Below, one piece after another: positions 27,713-36,116 of a DNA stretch of 64,000 bases (its first letter is position 1; each line of letters begins with the position of its first letter). Position numbers and translations under genes: made by a program. A model generated the notes under the pieces. It did not search any database, was not told the DNA's origin, and was given only the letters and a program-made list of their open reading frames with translations. Source of the DNA: Sulfopaludibacter sp035606355 (GTDB taxonomy: Bacteria > Acidobacteriota > Terriglobia > Bryobacterales > Bryobacteraceae); contig DATNFO010000008.1 of the NCBI GenBank assembly GCA_035606355.1, forward strand, positions 62,001-126,000. Direction: 5' to 3'.

Positions 27713-28689
27713 TCGCGGCCCGCCCAGCCGAGGAATAACGACAACGCCGTGAGCTCGCAGATGCCGAACGCGATTTTTAACCCATACGGCAGCACCGGCT
27801 GGTGGTATTGCGAGACGAATGCCTCCACGATTCCCGCCCACACCAGCAGGCACGCAGCGCCGCCGATGATCGCGAACAGGTCAGCGGCCACGGCGCGCAA
27901 GCGTGCCGCCCGCGGAAGCGCATCTCCCCAGCCGATGAGCGCGCCTGCCAGAACAAAGCCCGCCTGCCCGCCCAGGAGAATTGCCGGAATTTCGATGCTG
28001 CCGTGCGGCAGCAGCCACGCCGCCAGAAAGACGCCCTGCCCTCCGGTAATGTAGTCGGTCGCCACGGCGCCGAGAATCACGCCGTTGTAGAACAGCAGCA
28101 TCAGCGTGCCCGCGCCCCAGGTAATTCCCATGGCGAGCGCCAGAATCGCGACCTGCGTGTTGTGCGTCATCAGTTGCGCCGAAAAGGATGCTTTCACGCC
28201 CTTCAACCGGTCGCCTTTGACGGATTCCTCCTGGTGCACGCGCTCGGCGGGCGTTTGCATCAGGCCCGGAAACGGCATCAGCACCGCTTTCGTGCGCGGA
28301 TCCTGATGGATCGCGAACCAGCCGAAGGCGCAGCCGAGTACCGTGACGGCAACGGAGAGTTGAAACGCTCCCATCCGCCTTCGGAATGCCCTCGGAAACG
28401 CCAGCACGATGTCTTTCCAGCGAATCTTCAACGGTGTGCGCGATTCGTGAATCTCCATGTACGCGCGCGAAACCAGCGATTCCAGGGACTCGCGAACGCT
28501 TGGCTCGGTGGAGAACGTGTCTAGGCGCGAAAGATCCGACGACGCGCGCTCATACAGATACTGCAGCCGTTGAATCTCGGGAAGCGTCAGGCGGCGCTCG
28601 GGTTCGGAATCGAGCCGCTTGAGAATTCCATCGAGCTCCTCCCAATACGTGCGTTCGGCGGCGACGAAACGATGCAGATCGATGATCAC
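27709..28689 (-). CDS. SpoIIM-like (stage II sporulation protein M family) membrane protein
   Basis: The protein has 326 residues. The cytoplasmic N-terminal region (about 1-95, RTYWEELDGILKRL, PEIQRLQYLYERASSDL) is followed by a SpoIIM-type integral membrane domain: LSVAVTVLGCAFGWFA, AILALAMGITWGAGTLMLLF, LLPHGSIEIPAILLGGQAGF. The LPHGSIEIPA motif is typical. It starts at GTG (28689), overlapping the DUF58 stop (GTGA). SpoIIM homologues outside spore formers sit beside MoxR/DUF58 genes and probably form a membrane complex; no spore genes are seen here. Confidence 0.88.
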   Translation of the reverse strand: MIIDLHRFVAAERTYWEELDGILKRLDSEPERRLTLPEIQRLQYLYERASSDLSRLDTFSTEPSVRESLESLVSRAYMEIHESRTPLKIRWKDIVLAFPRAFRRRMGAFQLSVAVTVLGCAFGWFAIHQDPRTKAVLMPFPGLMQTPAERVHQEESVKGDRLKGVKASFSAQLMTHNTQVAILALAMGITWGAGTLMLLFYNGVILGAVATDYITGGQGVFLAAWLLPHGSIEIPAILLGGQAGFVLAGALIGWGDALPRAARLRAVAADLFAIIGGAACLLVWAGIVEAFVSQYHQPVLPYGLKIAFGICELTALSLFLGWAGRE

Positions 28690-29984
28690 AGCAACTGCCT
28701 CCGTTTGACGTCCATATATTGCGCGGCCACTTCCGTCTTGATGCGCGCCGGGTCCACAACCGCAAGCCGCACTCCGCGATTCTGCAATGCGATTTTCAGA
28801 GTCCGCATGCGATTCCACAACATCTGCCCGGCCAGCCGCCCGTAAGCCGAATCCAGGTCGCCCGGGGCCGCGCCCGTGAACAGCGGCTCCATCGCTCCGG
28901 TTTGCGGAACATTCACCAGCACCACGTGACGCCGCGCCAGCAGCGATACCTCGCGCTGAAATGTTTCCGCCAGCAGCGCGTCATCCAGCGACGTAAAGAA
29001 GATCAGCAGAGCGCGGCGTCTCAAGGTTGTGGCGAGTGTTGTGAAGATGTCGCGGAAATCGGGACTCACCCGCTGCGGCTGCAGGTTATAAATGGTCTCA
29101 CGGCACAAGCGAAAATGGTCCATGCCATTGCCCGCCCGGACGAACTTTTGCGTGTGGTCGCTAAACGTGGCGAGCCCAAAACGGTCGCCCTGCCGTTCCG
29201 CGACCAGCGCCAGATAGAGCGCCGCATCGACGTAACTCTCGAGAATCCCTTCGCGCGCCGAGAGCCGCGACGAATCCACTACGGCGTACAATTCCTGCGC
29301 ATGCTCCACGCGATACAGCTTCACAGCCGGATAATTCCGCTTCGCGGTAGCCTTCCAATGGATGTCCTCGAAACTGTCGCCGGGCATGTATTGACGCAGA
29401 TTTTCGAACTCGCGGCCCTTTCCAACCTGACGGTACATGCGAATCCCGATCTGCCGCGTTTTCAAAAATAGCCCGGCGGTCGCCGAATCGCGCAGATTCG
29501 GATAGACGCGCACTGACGTTTCAAGCGGCAGCTCCGCGCGGGCGCTCCAGAGCCCGGCCAACGACGGAGTTTCGATATGCACGGCGTCCACGCGGAAATC
29601 GCCCCGTGCGTGCCCGGCGAGTTGCCACTCGATCGACGATTTTCCCGCGGGCACTTCGATATCGCGCACCACCTCCGGAGTTTCCAGGCCTTCCGGCAGC
29701 GGCACCGCGATCCGCAGGTGAAGCGCGTGGCCGGCGAGGTTTTCCAGCGCCAGCGGCAGCACGCTATCGATGCTCTTGGTAATCCGCAGCAAGGCGGGCG
29801 CGCTCGCGCGAATGCTCTCTGCCCGCCGCCGCCCCTGCACTGCATCGGCCAGCGCGACCACCGCGCACAACAGCAGCAATGCCAGGCATGCCGGCGCGAG
29901 TGCCGGCGACATTCCGGCGATCGCGGCCAGCGGCACGATAATCACCAGGCTCGCCAGCAGCAGCCTGCCCGAGGGAGCGATCAT
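28686..29984 (-). CDS. DUF58-domain membrane-associated protein (MoxR partner)
   Basis: The protein has 432 residues. Two transmembrane helices lie at about 8-45, then a beta-rich region, then DUF58 at about 185-330: GREFENLRQYMPGDSFEDIHW (given by its ends 183-203), WKATAKRNYPAVK and YAVVDSSRLSAR, the start of a von Willebrand A-like fold. DUF58 proteins pair with MoxR ATPases, and the vWA-like domain is thought to present substrates or receive a metal ion. It overlaps the MoxR gene by 4 bp on the same strand. Confidence 0.9.
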   Translation of the reverse strand: MIAPSGRLLLASLVIIVPLAAIAGMSPALAPACLALLLLCAVVALADAVQGRRRAESIRASAPALLRITKSIDSVLPLALENLAGHALHLRIAVPLPEGLETPEVVRDIEVPAGKSSIEWQLAGHARGDFRVDAVHIETPSLAGLWSARAELPLETSVRVYPNLRDSATAGLFLKTRQIGIRMYRQVGKGREFENLRQYMPGDSFEDIHWKATAKRNYPAVKLYRVEHAQELYAVVDSSRLSAREGILESYVDAALYLALVAERQGDRFGLATFSDHTQKFVRAGNGMDHFRLCRETIYNLQPQRVSPDFRDIFTTLATTLRRRALLIFFTSLDDALLAETFQREVSLLARRHVVLVNVPQTGAMEPLFTGAAPGDLDSAYGRLAGQMLWNRMRTLKIALQNRGVRLAVVDPARIKTEVAAQYMDVKRRQLL

Positions 29985-30940
29985 CGCGGCACCGGCACCT
30001 CATGCAGAATGCGATCCAGCACTTCGCTGGTGCGCACTCCTTCCAGCTCCGATTCCGGCCGCAGAATCATACGATGTCCCAGCACGGGCATGGCGACGGA
30101 GCGTATGTCGTCTGGAGTGACGAAGTCGCGCGCCGTGATTGCGGCCCACGCGCGCGCCGCTCTCAGTAAACCCTGCGTAGCCCTGGGACCCGCGCCCACC
30201 AGCATCGCGTCATCCGTGCGTGTCCGCCGCACCACCTCCACCGCATATTCCACAAGCTGCGGCGTCACTTGCACCAGTTCGAGCGTGCTCCGCAATCCGG
30301 CAAGCTCCGGCTCGGAAAGACAACTGCCTACTTCTCCGCGCTGCAGCACAGCCTCCGGCGCAGTGCTGTCCAGGCTGCGGCGCGCCAGTTCGAGCTCTTC
30401 CGCCTGCCGCGGCCACGTCATATCGATCTTCAGTAAAAACCGGTCCTTCTGCGCTTCGGGAAGCGGGTACGTGCCTTCACTCTCGATGGGGTTCTGCGTC
30501 GCGAACACGGTGAAATTCGGCGAGAGACGAAAGGTATCGCGGTCGATGGTCACCGTGCGCTCCTGCATCGCCTCCAGCAGCGCCGATTGCGTTTTCGCAG
30601 GCGCGCGATTGATCTCATCGGCCAGCAGAAACGTGCTGAACAGGGGGCCTTTCACCAGCGAGAATTCATTGCGCTGCAGATTGAACACATTCGTGCCGGT
30701 GATATCGGCCGGCATGAGGTCCGGCGTGAACTGTATGCGTTTGAACTCGCATCCGAGCACCGCGGCGAGCGTGCGCGCCAGCAGCGTTTTGCCGAGTCCG
30801 GGCACGCCTTCAATGAGCGCGTGCTGGTTGCAAAGCACCACTACGAGCGAGTAGCGTATGGCATCGTCCTGCCCGATGATCACCTGGCGGATCGCGGCGA
30901 TGGCGCGATCCATGGCGGGCCCAAATTGATCGAGAGTCAA
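29981..30940 (-). CDS. MoxR-family AAA+ ATPase
   Basis: The 319-residue protein has Walker A EGVPGLGKT (44-52), Walker B LLADEIN (105-111), sensor 1 FATQNPIESEGTYPLPEAQ (about 150-168), and the C-terminal lid PRATQGLLRAARAWAAI with VTPDDIRSVAMPVLGHR. MoxR ATPases act as chaperones that mature metal- or vWA-domain protein complexes. It is the energy-providing gene of this operon, flanked by DUF4350 and DUF58 genes with 4-bp overlaps at both ends. Confidence 0.95.
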   Translation of the reverse strand: MTLDQFGPAMDRAIAAIRQVIIGQDDAIRYSLVVVLCNQHALIEGVPGLGKTLLARTLAAVLGCEFKRIQFTPDLMPADITGTNVFNLQRNEFSLVKGPLFSTFLLADEINRAPAKTQSALLEAMQERTVTIDRDTFRLSPNFTVFATQNPIESEGTYPLPEAQKDRFLLKIDMTWPRQAEELELARRSLDSTAPEAVLQRGEVGSCLSEPELAGLRSTLELVQVTPQLVEYAVEVVRRTRTDDAMLVGAGPRATQGLLRAARAWAAITARDFVTPDDIRSVAMPVLGHRMILRPESELEGVRTSEVLDRILHEVPVPR

Positions 30941-31965
30941 AGTTCTCCTTTCGCGTGCAACACGGCTTCAATTTCCTGGAGGGCGGCGATGGGGTCGGTG
31001 GCGTTCGCCGCGATGGCGGAGGCGCGCTCCACGCGTTCGGGAGGCATCGCGCCGCGATTGCCGTTCAGCCACTCGCGCCAGCACACGTTCGCAAGCTCGC
31101 GGGGAGGAATGTGGCGGCGGAGCAGGGTGGTGAGTCCCGCATGCGCGGTTCGGCCTTCAAGCGGACGCGCTTCAACCGCGGCCGTACGCGGCGGAAACGC
31201 TGCGCTATTGCGCCACAAAAACATCGCCCCGCAGAACGCGAGGCCGAGCACCATGCCCGTGAGGCGGAATCGCCGCGCTAATGCGACCACGCTCCCCGAT
31301 TCGGAAACTCCCAGGTGCTGCTCATCGAAAATAATGTGCGATTCGGGCGCGAGCGCGGCAGCGACGAGTTGCAAACGGTCGCCGCTCACGCTGGCTTCAT
31401 TCGTGAAGTCCGTGCTGCCGGCGAACAGCGCCACACTGCCTTTTCCGAAGTTCTTTTCAATCGCCATCAGCAGCGGACCCACGCGCTCCAAGCCATTCCA
31501 GCCGTTTGCTTCGGCAAAGTAGTAACGGTGATAGCTGTCCTTGTCCGCTTGCACTCCGATGCGCACTCCCCATCGTGCATCGAGGGCATCTTTTTTCGCC
31601 GGAGTGTAGTCCGGCTGCGCAGTGAACGCAACCACAACGCGATTTCCCCGTTCCGCGATGCGCTCAATGCTGCGGAGGTACGGCTGTTCGGCGTCGAAAT
31701 CGCCGGGCTTGGAGCCGAGCAGCACGAGCGTGAAGCCGCTCGCCGGCAGAAACTCGAAGGGCTGAAAGTTTCGCTCCACCGTCATGCCGGGGATGCGCTC
31801 CATGCCCTCGAAGAGCAACTTCGCGCCCATCGGATCGCTGCGCAGCGACGAGTACTCCGGGTAGACTCCGCCGCTCGAAAACTGAATTCCGAATAAATAG
31901 ATGATCCCGCCCGCGAAGACGGCGACCATCGCCACCAGCAATGCAATCGCGCGCCAGCCCTTCAT
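30937..31965 (-). CDS. DUF4350-domain membrane protein
   Basis: The protein has 342 residues. One transmembrane helix at the N-terminus (ALLVAMVAVFAGGIIYLFGI) precedes a DUF4350 domain (about 35-200): YSSLRSDPMGAKLLFEGMER, FTLVLLGSKPGDF and NRVVVAFTAQPD. A second hydrophobic stretch (LTGMVLGLAFCGAMFLW, about 232-248) is followed by a cytoplasmic tail with LTTLLRRHIPPRELANVCW. The domain looks like a glutamine-amidotransferase-like fold without its catalytic Cys. Always found with MoxR/DUF58 in such clusters as far as I recall; biochemical role unknown. Confidence 0.85.
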   Translation of the reverse strand: MKGWRAIALLVAMVAVFAGGIIYLFGIQFSSGGVYPEYSSLRSDPMGAKLLFEGMERIPGMTVERNFQPFEFLPASGFTLVLLGSKPGDFDAEQPYLRSIERIAERGNRVVVAFTAQPDYTPAKKDALDARWGVRIGVQADKDSYHRYYFAEANGWNGLERVGPLLMAIEKNFGKGSVALFAGSTDFTNEASVSGDRLQLVAAALAPESHIIFDEQHLGVSESGSVVALARRFRLTGMVLGLAFCGAMFLWRNSAAFPPRTAAVEARPLEGRTAHAGLTTLLRRHIPPRELANVCWREWLNGNRGAMPPERVERASAIAANATDPIAALQEIEAVLHAKGEL

Positions 31966-33542
31966 GCGAGCCGCTCCTTCATCGCCGTGAGGCGCTGCCG
32001 GAACGCTTCCACATCGTCGCGGGAAACTCCGTGCATCCCGTACCAGCAGCGCTCGAACGCCGCGATATTATCGGCAAAGAGGGCGCGTGCTTCGGCGGCC
32101 TGATTCGCCCGCCGCTGCAGTTCGAGCTCGTATTCGCGATTGGTCTTCCCCTGATCGATCGTTACCCAGCGCCCCTGGCCGAGCCAAGCGAGATTGGCGA
32201 GGTAGAAGGCGCGGAGCGCCAGCCGGAAGTTCTCCGCGTCCAGCAGCGAAGCGGCCATTTCCAGCCAGCGCGAATCGGGCAGGCGGTCTGCGGCGATACT
32301 TTCATCGTCGACGCGAATTGCGGTGGTTTCCACTGGCTCCGCGGGTTTCGCCGGACGGCGCCGGAATACCTGTTTCCGCCATGCGATGGTGAGGATGGCC
32401 GTCGCGGCCGCGGCCAGCAGCAGATACATGCTCCAATGCATCGCTGTGGCGGGCAGAGGCGCGCTGTCCGAACCGGGCGACATGCCCAACCGTCCGAAGA
32501 GCCACTTCACGATCGTCTCTATCGCGTGCCCCAGCCACTTCAGCGCAGAGTTGATGCCCTGCAGCACACGTTCCGTTACGGCGACAAGCCACGGAGTTCC
32601 GCGAATCCCGGTAACCGGCGCTTTGGGAAGCCGCCAGGAATACTCGGGCGCTTGCATCGCCTTCCGCACGCCTTGCTGCACTTCGCCGGCCGAAGCTGCC
32701 GCAATCGCGTGCCGCGGAACGGCGACGGAAATCGCAAGCAGAACCAGAGCCGCCGCAGGAGACCGCAGTGACCGCAGGCGCACCCGCAGATCCTCGCCGG
32801 TTTCGAGCGATTGCACCTGGAAGCAGCGCACGCAATACACCGCCTGAACAAATGGATCGAACGCCAGCCAGCCGCCCACCATCGAAACGATCAGAAAAAG
32901 TGGACTGGTAATGAATGCCTCCTGGCCGCGGCTGAAGGCCGATTCGTATCCCGTCAGCATGCGGATGAGCGCCGGCAGCATGGCGAAGGTGAGCGCCAGA
33001 TTCGCGGTGACGGCGAAGCCGATCAGCCACTGAAGGGGCAGGATGGCCCAGTTTAATCCGCTCTCCAACGACGCGAGCCGGCGGGCGTGCGGAATGACGT
33101 CTATGCCGTCCAGGTCTGCGCGCGCGCTCAATGCGGCGGCATAACGAAAGAACGCGACGGTTCTCGCAAAGGGGAAGCCGACCAGCAAGGCCATCGGCCA
33201 GATCACGATCTTCGCCGTGCCGAGGAACGCCTGAAGGGAGATCGCGCTGAACGTCCAGCGCGTGCGGCCGCCGCCTTCCAGCGTGCGCCATAACCGCGCC
33301 GCGAACATCGCCCGCGAAACATGAATCCATAGATAAAGGAGTCCCACCGCGGACGACCAGAGCGCGCATTCTTCATTCGTCATGCCGCCGCGCGTGAGCG
33401 CGCTCCAATACAGCAGAAGCGCCAGCGCCAGCGGAACGCTGCCCATCCAATGCAGGGACACCACGGAAAATCCCGCGCTCCGCAGCAATCGCACCGCGTC
33501 TTCCAGCACGCCGATGGACCGCCCGGACTTCACTGCTGCCAT
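31962..33542 (-). CDS. DUF4129-domain multi-span membrane protein
   Basis: The protein has 526 residues. Five to seven hydrophobic segments lie between about 20 and 250, another at about 370-390 (HWSMYLLLAAAATAILTIAW), and a C-terminal DUF4129 domain at about 430-520 with FRLALRAFYLANLAWLGQG, DQGKTNREYELELQRR and FERCWYGMHGVS. The K-T-N-R-E-Y signature is diagnostic. DUF4129 is often at the end of transglutaminase-like membrane proteins, but no Cys-His-Asp transglutaminase core is present here. It overlaps the next gene upstream by 13 bp and DUF4350 by 4 bp. Confidence 0.88.
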   Translation of the reverse strand: MAAVKSGRSIGVLEDAVRLLRSAGFSVVSLHWMGSVPLALALLLYWSALTRGGMTNEECALWSSAVGLLYLWIHVSRAMFAARLWRTLEGGGRTRWTFSAISLQAFLGTAKIVIWPMALLVGFPFARTVAFFRYAAALSARADLDGIDVIPHARRLASLESGLNWAILPLQWLIGFAVTANLALTFAMLPALIRMLTGYESAFSRGQEAFITSPLFLIVSMVGGWLAFDPFVQAVYCVRCFQVQSLETGEDLRVRLRSLRSPAAALVLLAISVAVPRHAIAAASAGEVQQGVRKAMQAPEYSWRLPKAPVTGIRGTPWLVAVTERVLQGINSALKWLGHAIETIVKWLFGRLGMSPGSDSAPLPATAMHWSMYLLLAAAATAILTIAWRKQVFRRRPAKPAEPVETTAIRVDDESIAADRLPDSRWLEMAASLLDAENFRLALRAFYLANLAWLGQGRWVTIDQGKTNREYELELQRRANQAAEARALFADNIAAFERCWYGMHGVSRDDVEAFRQRLTAMKERLA

Positions 33543-33835
33543 GAGACCCGCTCCGCGCGTTCGACGAGAGTGATGGCGGCTTGACCAAGCGCAAAATAAA
33601 AGAACCAGGCGGTGAGCAGAGCCGCCAGCATCATGCCTGCCGGCGCAGCTCTACGCATCAAACTGCGGCGCGCTCTCTCGCCTTGCGTGAGCCGCGCGAT
33701 GCACGCCGCGCAGAGCAGCCGCGATTCATGCTCCGTAACGCACTCGCGGCAAAAACTGTGGCGGCATTCCGGACACCGGCACACCGCTTCCCGCGTCTCG
33801 TGATTCCAGCAGCGCTGCGCGAGCACGCCGGTCAC
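33530..33835 (-). CDS. small B-box-like zinc-finger membrane protein
   Basis: The protein has 101 residues. Residues about 9-45 (CWNHETREAVCRCPECRHSF, CRECVTEHESRLLCAAC) contain nine Cys and three His in spacing like a B-box or RING-type zinc finger, then one transmembrane helix (GMMLAALLTAWFFYFALG, about 68-85). It therefore places a zinc module on the cytoplasmic face of the membrane. It overlaps DUF4129 and the upstream membrane-protein gene, so it is part of the MoxR operon and not an independent gene. Confidence 0.8.
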   Translation of the reverse strand: MTGVLAQRCWNHETREAVCRCPECRHSFCRECVTEHESRLLCAACIARLTQGERARRSLMRRAAPAGMMLAALLTAWFFYFALGQAAITLVERAERVSWQQ

Positions 33836-34836
33836 GATCGTTCTCCTCGCAACACCACGATTACGGCGAGCAGTCCGAGCAGCACATCCGCTCCCGCTTC
33901 TACACCGCGAAGAACCGGCGCGGTCACCATACCCGACGTGTCCACGCGGACGGTTTTCGATTTAGTGATCTCCGCCTGCACCGATGTCCGGATCTGGCCG
34001 GCGTAAAAGAGCAGCCCCATGACGACCAGCGCGGCAATCGCCAGCGCTCGCAAGCGGCTGCTGACCCGGCTCCGGTCATAACGGATGAAGATGAAGGATG
34101 CCGCGACGATCTTCGCCACCGCAAACCACAGCGGCACGGCACGCGTCCAGGCGGCGGGGTGGTTGAGCGTCAGGAAGTCGAAGGCCGCGCTCAGCAAAAG
34201 CGCGGCCGCGAAACAGATACCCACCACGCCCATACGTCTACCGGACGCGGGATTCACAGGCGCGGCCGTCTCCCCCTGAAGCGCCTCCGCAAATTGCGAA
34301 CCGGAAGGACCAACAGCAACAGCGCGCCCTTCCGCCCACCAGCGGTCGTCCACGCGCTGAGCCCAGTCCCCGTCAACGGTCCCCTGCGCCGCCGAAATGA
34401 TGGGTTCCACGCGCGCCAGGAAACGCCGTGCCGTCCAGGAGCGGGAAACGGAGGGAAGCTCCTCACTGCTGACCGCCGTGTAAATGCGGCAGCGGCAACT
34501 GAACTGCGACGCGACAATCACCCACGCGCCGAGCAGAAGAGCGATCAGAATCGGCAGGATCATTACCAGAGACGATGACGGCCTGGCGATAAGGTATGCA
34601 GCCAGAAACGGCACTGCGATCAACGGAAGAAGAGCTCGCGCCGAAACATAAAAGCGCGGCGCTTTGGCCACCGCGATCGCTTGCACATCCTTGAAGTAGA
34701 AGCGCCGGTATTCCTCGCGGAAGCGCACCGATTGCACCAGCAATAAATGATCCGGGCCCTGCCACACGCTCGCGCCGCGAAGGATCCCGCGGAGGCGGCC
34801 CGGCAGCTTCCGATATTGAATTCGCTCTTCTTTCAT
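33832..34836 (-). CDS. membrane protein of the MoxR operon, function unknown
   Basis: The protein has 334 residues. About six hydrophobic segments are seen: LLPLIAVPFLAAYLIA, LVMILPILIALLLGAWVIVA, MGVVGICFAAALLLSAAFDF, AVPLWFAVAKIVAASFIFI, ALAIAALVVMGLLFYAGQI and ADVLLGLLAVIVVLRG. The N-terminal cytoplasmic part RFREEYRRFYFKDVQAIAVA resembles a PH-like strand-helix element. I do not recognise a family. The ATG at 34836 is chosen because it forms the ATGA overlap with the upstream gene, and the stretch before it is antisense-like. Confidence 0.75.
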   Translation of the reverse strand: MKEERIQYRKLPGRLRGILRGASVWQGPDHLLLVQSVRFREEYRRFYFKDVQAIAVAKAPRFYVSARALLPLIAVPFLAAYLIARPSSSLVMILPILIALLLGAWVIVASQFSCRCRIYTAVSSEELPSVSRSWTARRFLARVEPIISAAQGTVDGDWAQRVDDRWWAEGRAVAVGPSGSQFAEALQGETAAPVNPASGRRMGVVGICFAAALLLSAAFDFLTLNHPAAWTRAVPLWFAVAKIVAASFIFIRYDRSRVSSRLRALAIAALVVMGLLFYAGQIRTSVQAEITKSKTVRVDTSGMVTAPVLRGVEAGADVLLGLLAVIVVLRGERS

Positions 34837-35408
34837 TTTGCGTTCCGGCCCGACATTGCCAAATACACAAACAGCCACACGCACGCGGCGCTGGTAAGAA
34901 TGCCCAAAACAGATCCCACGAGGAACCGCCACCGCGACCGGCGCACCAGGCTGAGCGGCTGCTTCCACTTCATCACGGCGAGAATGACGGTCGCCGGGCC
35001 GGTCAGAACCAGCAGCGGCCAAAAGACGAGACTGAGGAGCGGGATGGCCAGCACGATGCTGTCATACAAGGTACGAGACGTGTCCGCGCGCGCCTCCCTG
35101 GCGCGGCCGGCTCCCGCCGCGACGCAGCTCGGGCACCAGGTCTCACCCGCGAAATCGACCGAACACAATTGGCAAATGAAACGCCCGCACTGGCTGCATG
35201 CCGCCACGGCCCGCTTGGTCGGATGATCGTAGCAGCAGGCTTCCCCCGCCAGCGCCGCTTCCGGCAGCGCAGGCGCCTGCTGCTGCAAAAGCGCTGGAAA
35301 CACACTGACGGTATTCGGACTCATGCACGAGGGACACGTCGCCGTAGTGCCGCTGCGGAATTCCCACTTCGGCAGCGGCATCTGGCAGCGGGCGCAGGGA
35401 ATCGGCAT
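34833..35408 (-). CDS. double zinc-module membrane protein (zinc-ribbon plus B-box-like)
   Basis: The protein has 191 residues. The N-terminus has CARCQ...CPSC (about 5-28), a zinc ribbon; residues about 57-95 have CCYDHPTKRAVAACSQCGRF, CQLCSVDFAG and CPSC, a B-box-like zinc finger. Two transmembrane helices follow (SIVLAIPLLSLVFWPLLVL; FLVGSVLGILTSAACVWLFV). The similarity of the B-box-like part to that in the 33530-33835 protein suggests duplication within the operon. Role probably structural or regulatory; not demonstrated. Confidence 0.8.
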   Translation of the reverse strand: MPIPCARCQMPLPKWEFRSGTTATCPSCMSPNTVSVFPALLQQQAPALPEAALAGEACCYDHPTKRAVAACSQCGRFICQLCSVDFAGETWCPSCVAAGAGRAREARADTSRTLYDSIVLAIPLLSLVFWPLLVLTGPATVILAVMKWKQPLSLVRRSRWRFLVGSVLGILTSAACVWLFVYLAMSGRNAK

Positions 35409-35415
35409 GCCGGGG

Positions 35416-36027
35416 TTAACTGCGCGACCGAATCACGCGCGTATCGCAGATCATGTCGTGCAGGGCGCGCTTTTCGGAGTCAAACGCGGCCATGATGTAA
35501 CCGATGAACAGAATCAGCGCGCTGAGAATCTTCGCGAAGTAGCGTCCCGCGGCGCGTCCCACACTGACCGGAGCCCCGTTCGGGCGGACCACTTTCAAAC
35601 CGAGCGCCATCTTGCCTGGCGTGGCGCCGAGCTGCGAAATAAACAGTGTCTCGTACACGCAATTGATCGTCATGCTGATGAGCGAAGCCGTGCCGACCAT
35701 CGACATCAGCGACCCCAGAGACATGAGCGGGTTATCCCCGGGCTCAAAACGAGGGATGGTATAAAAGCTGCCCACGGTCACCATGGTGATAATGCCGCTC
35801 ACTACCCGCAGAATAATTCCATCGATGATGACGGCCACAAAACGAATCCAGAACCCACCGTAACTCACCGCCACGGCCGGCGCGACGCCCTCGCGCAGCC
35901 TTTGTGTATACGTATCCTTACAGACGGGACACACCAGACGATCGCCGAAACGAGCAAGTTGATCGGTGGGAGTGGCGCGGCCGCATTCCGAACAATAACG
36001 CGTCTCTTGTGCCATTCCAGCGTCCAT
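35416..36027 (-). CDS. zinc-ribbon RDD-family membrane protein, first gene of the MoxR operon
   Basis: The protein has 203 residues. A zinc-ribbon YCSECGRATPTDQL...CPVCKDTY (about 11-40) is fused to an RDD domain (about 55-195) with GFWIRFVAVIIDGIILRVVS, LGATPGKMALGLKVV and SEKRALHDMICDTRVI. AGGAGA lies 8 nt before the ATG. It is the promoter-proximal gene of a ten-gene minus-strand operon and reads away from lacI across an 89-bp intergenic region. A second RDD gene closes the operon. Confidence 0.9.
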   Translation of the reverse strand: MDAGMAQETRYCSECGRATPTDQLARFGDRLVCPVCKDTYTQRLREGVAPAVAVSYGGFWIRFVAVIIDGIILRVVSGIITMVTVGSFYTIPRFEPGDNPLMSLGSLMSMVGTASLISMTINCVYETLFISQLGATPGKMALGLKVVRPNGAPVSVGRAAGRYFAKILSALILFIGYIMAAFDSEKRALHDMICDTRVIRSRS

Positions 36028-36116
36028 GAGATCTCCTTACACGGGGGGCGCAAACTGCCTCCCGATTGAAGGAGATTGTAGCAGTTGCGTATTTCCAGTA
36101 CCATAGTGCTCGGAAG

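Noticed and set aside
30937..31965. Functional glutamine amidotransferase for the DUF4350 protein
   Set aside because: The fold-like region has no obvious Cys-His pair, so an enzymatic claim is not supported.
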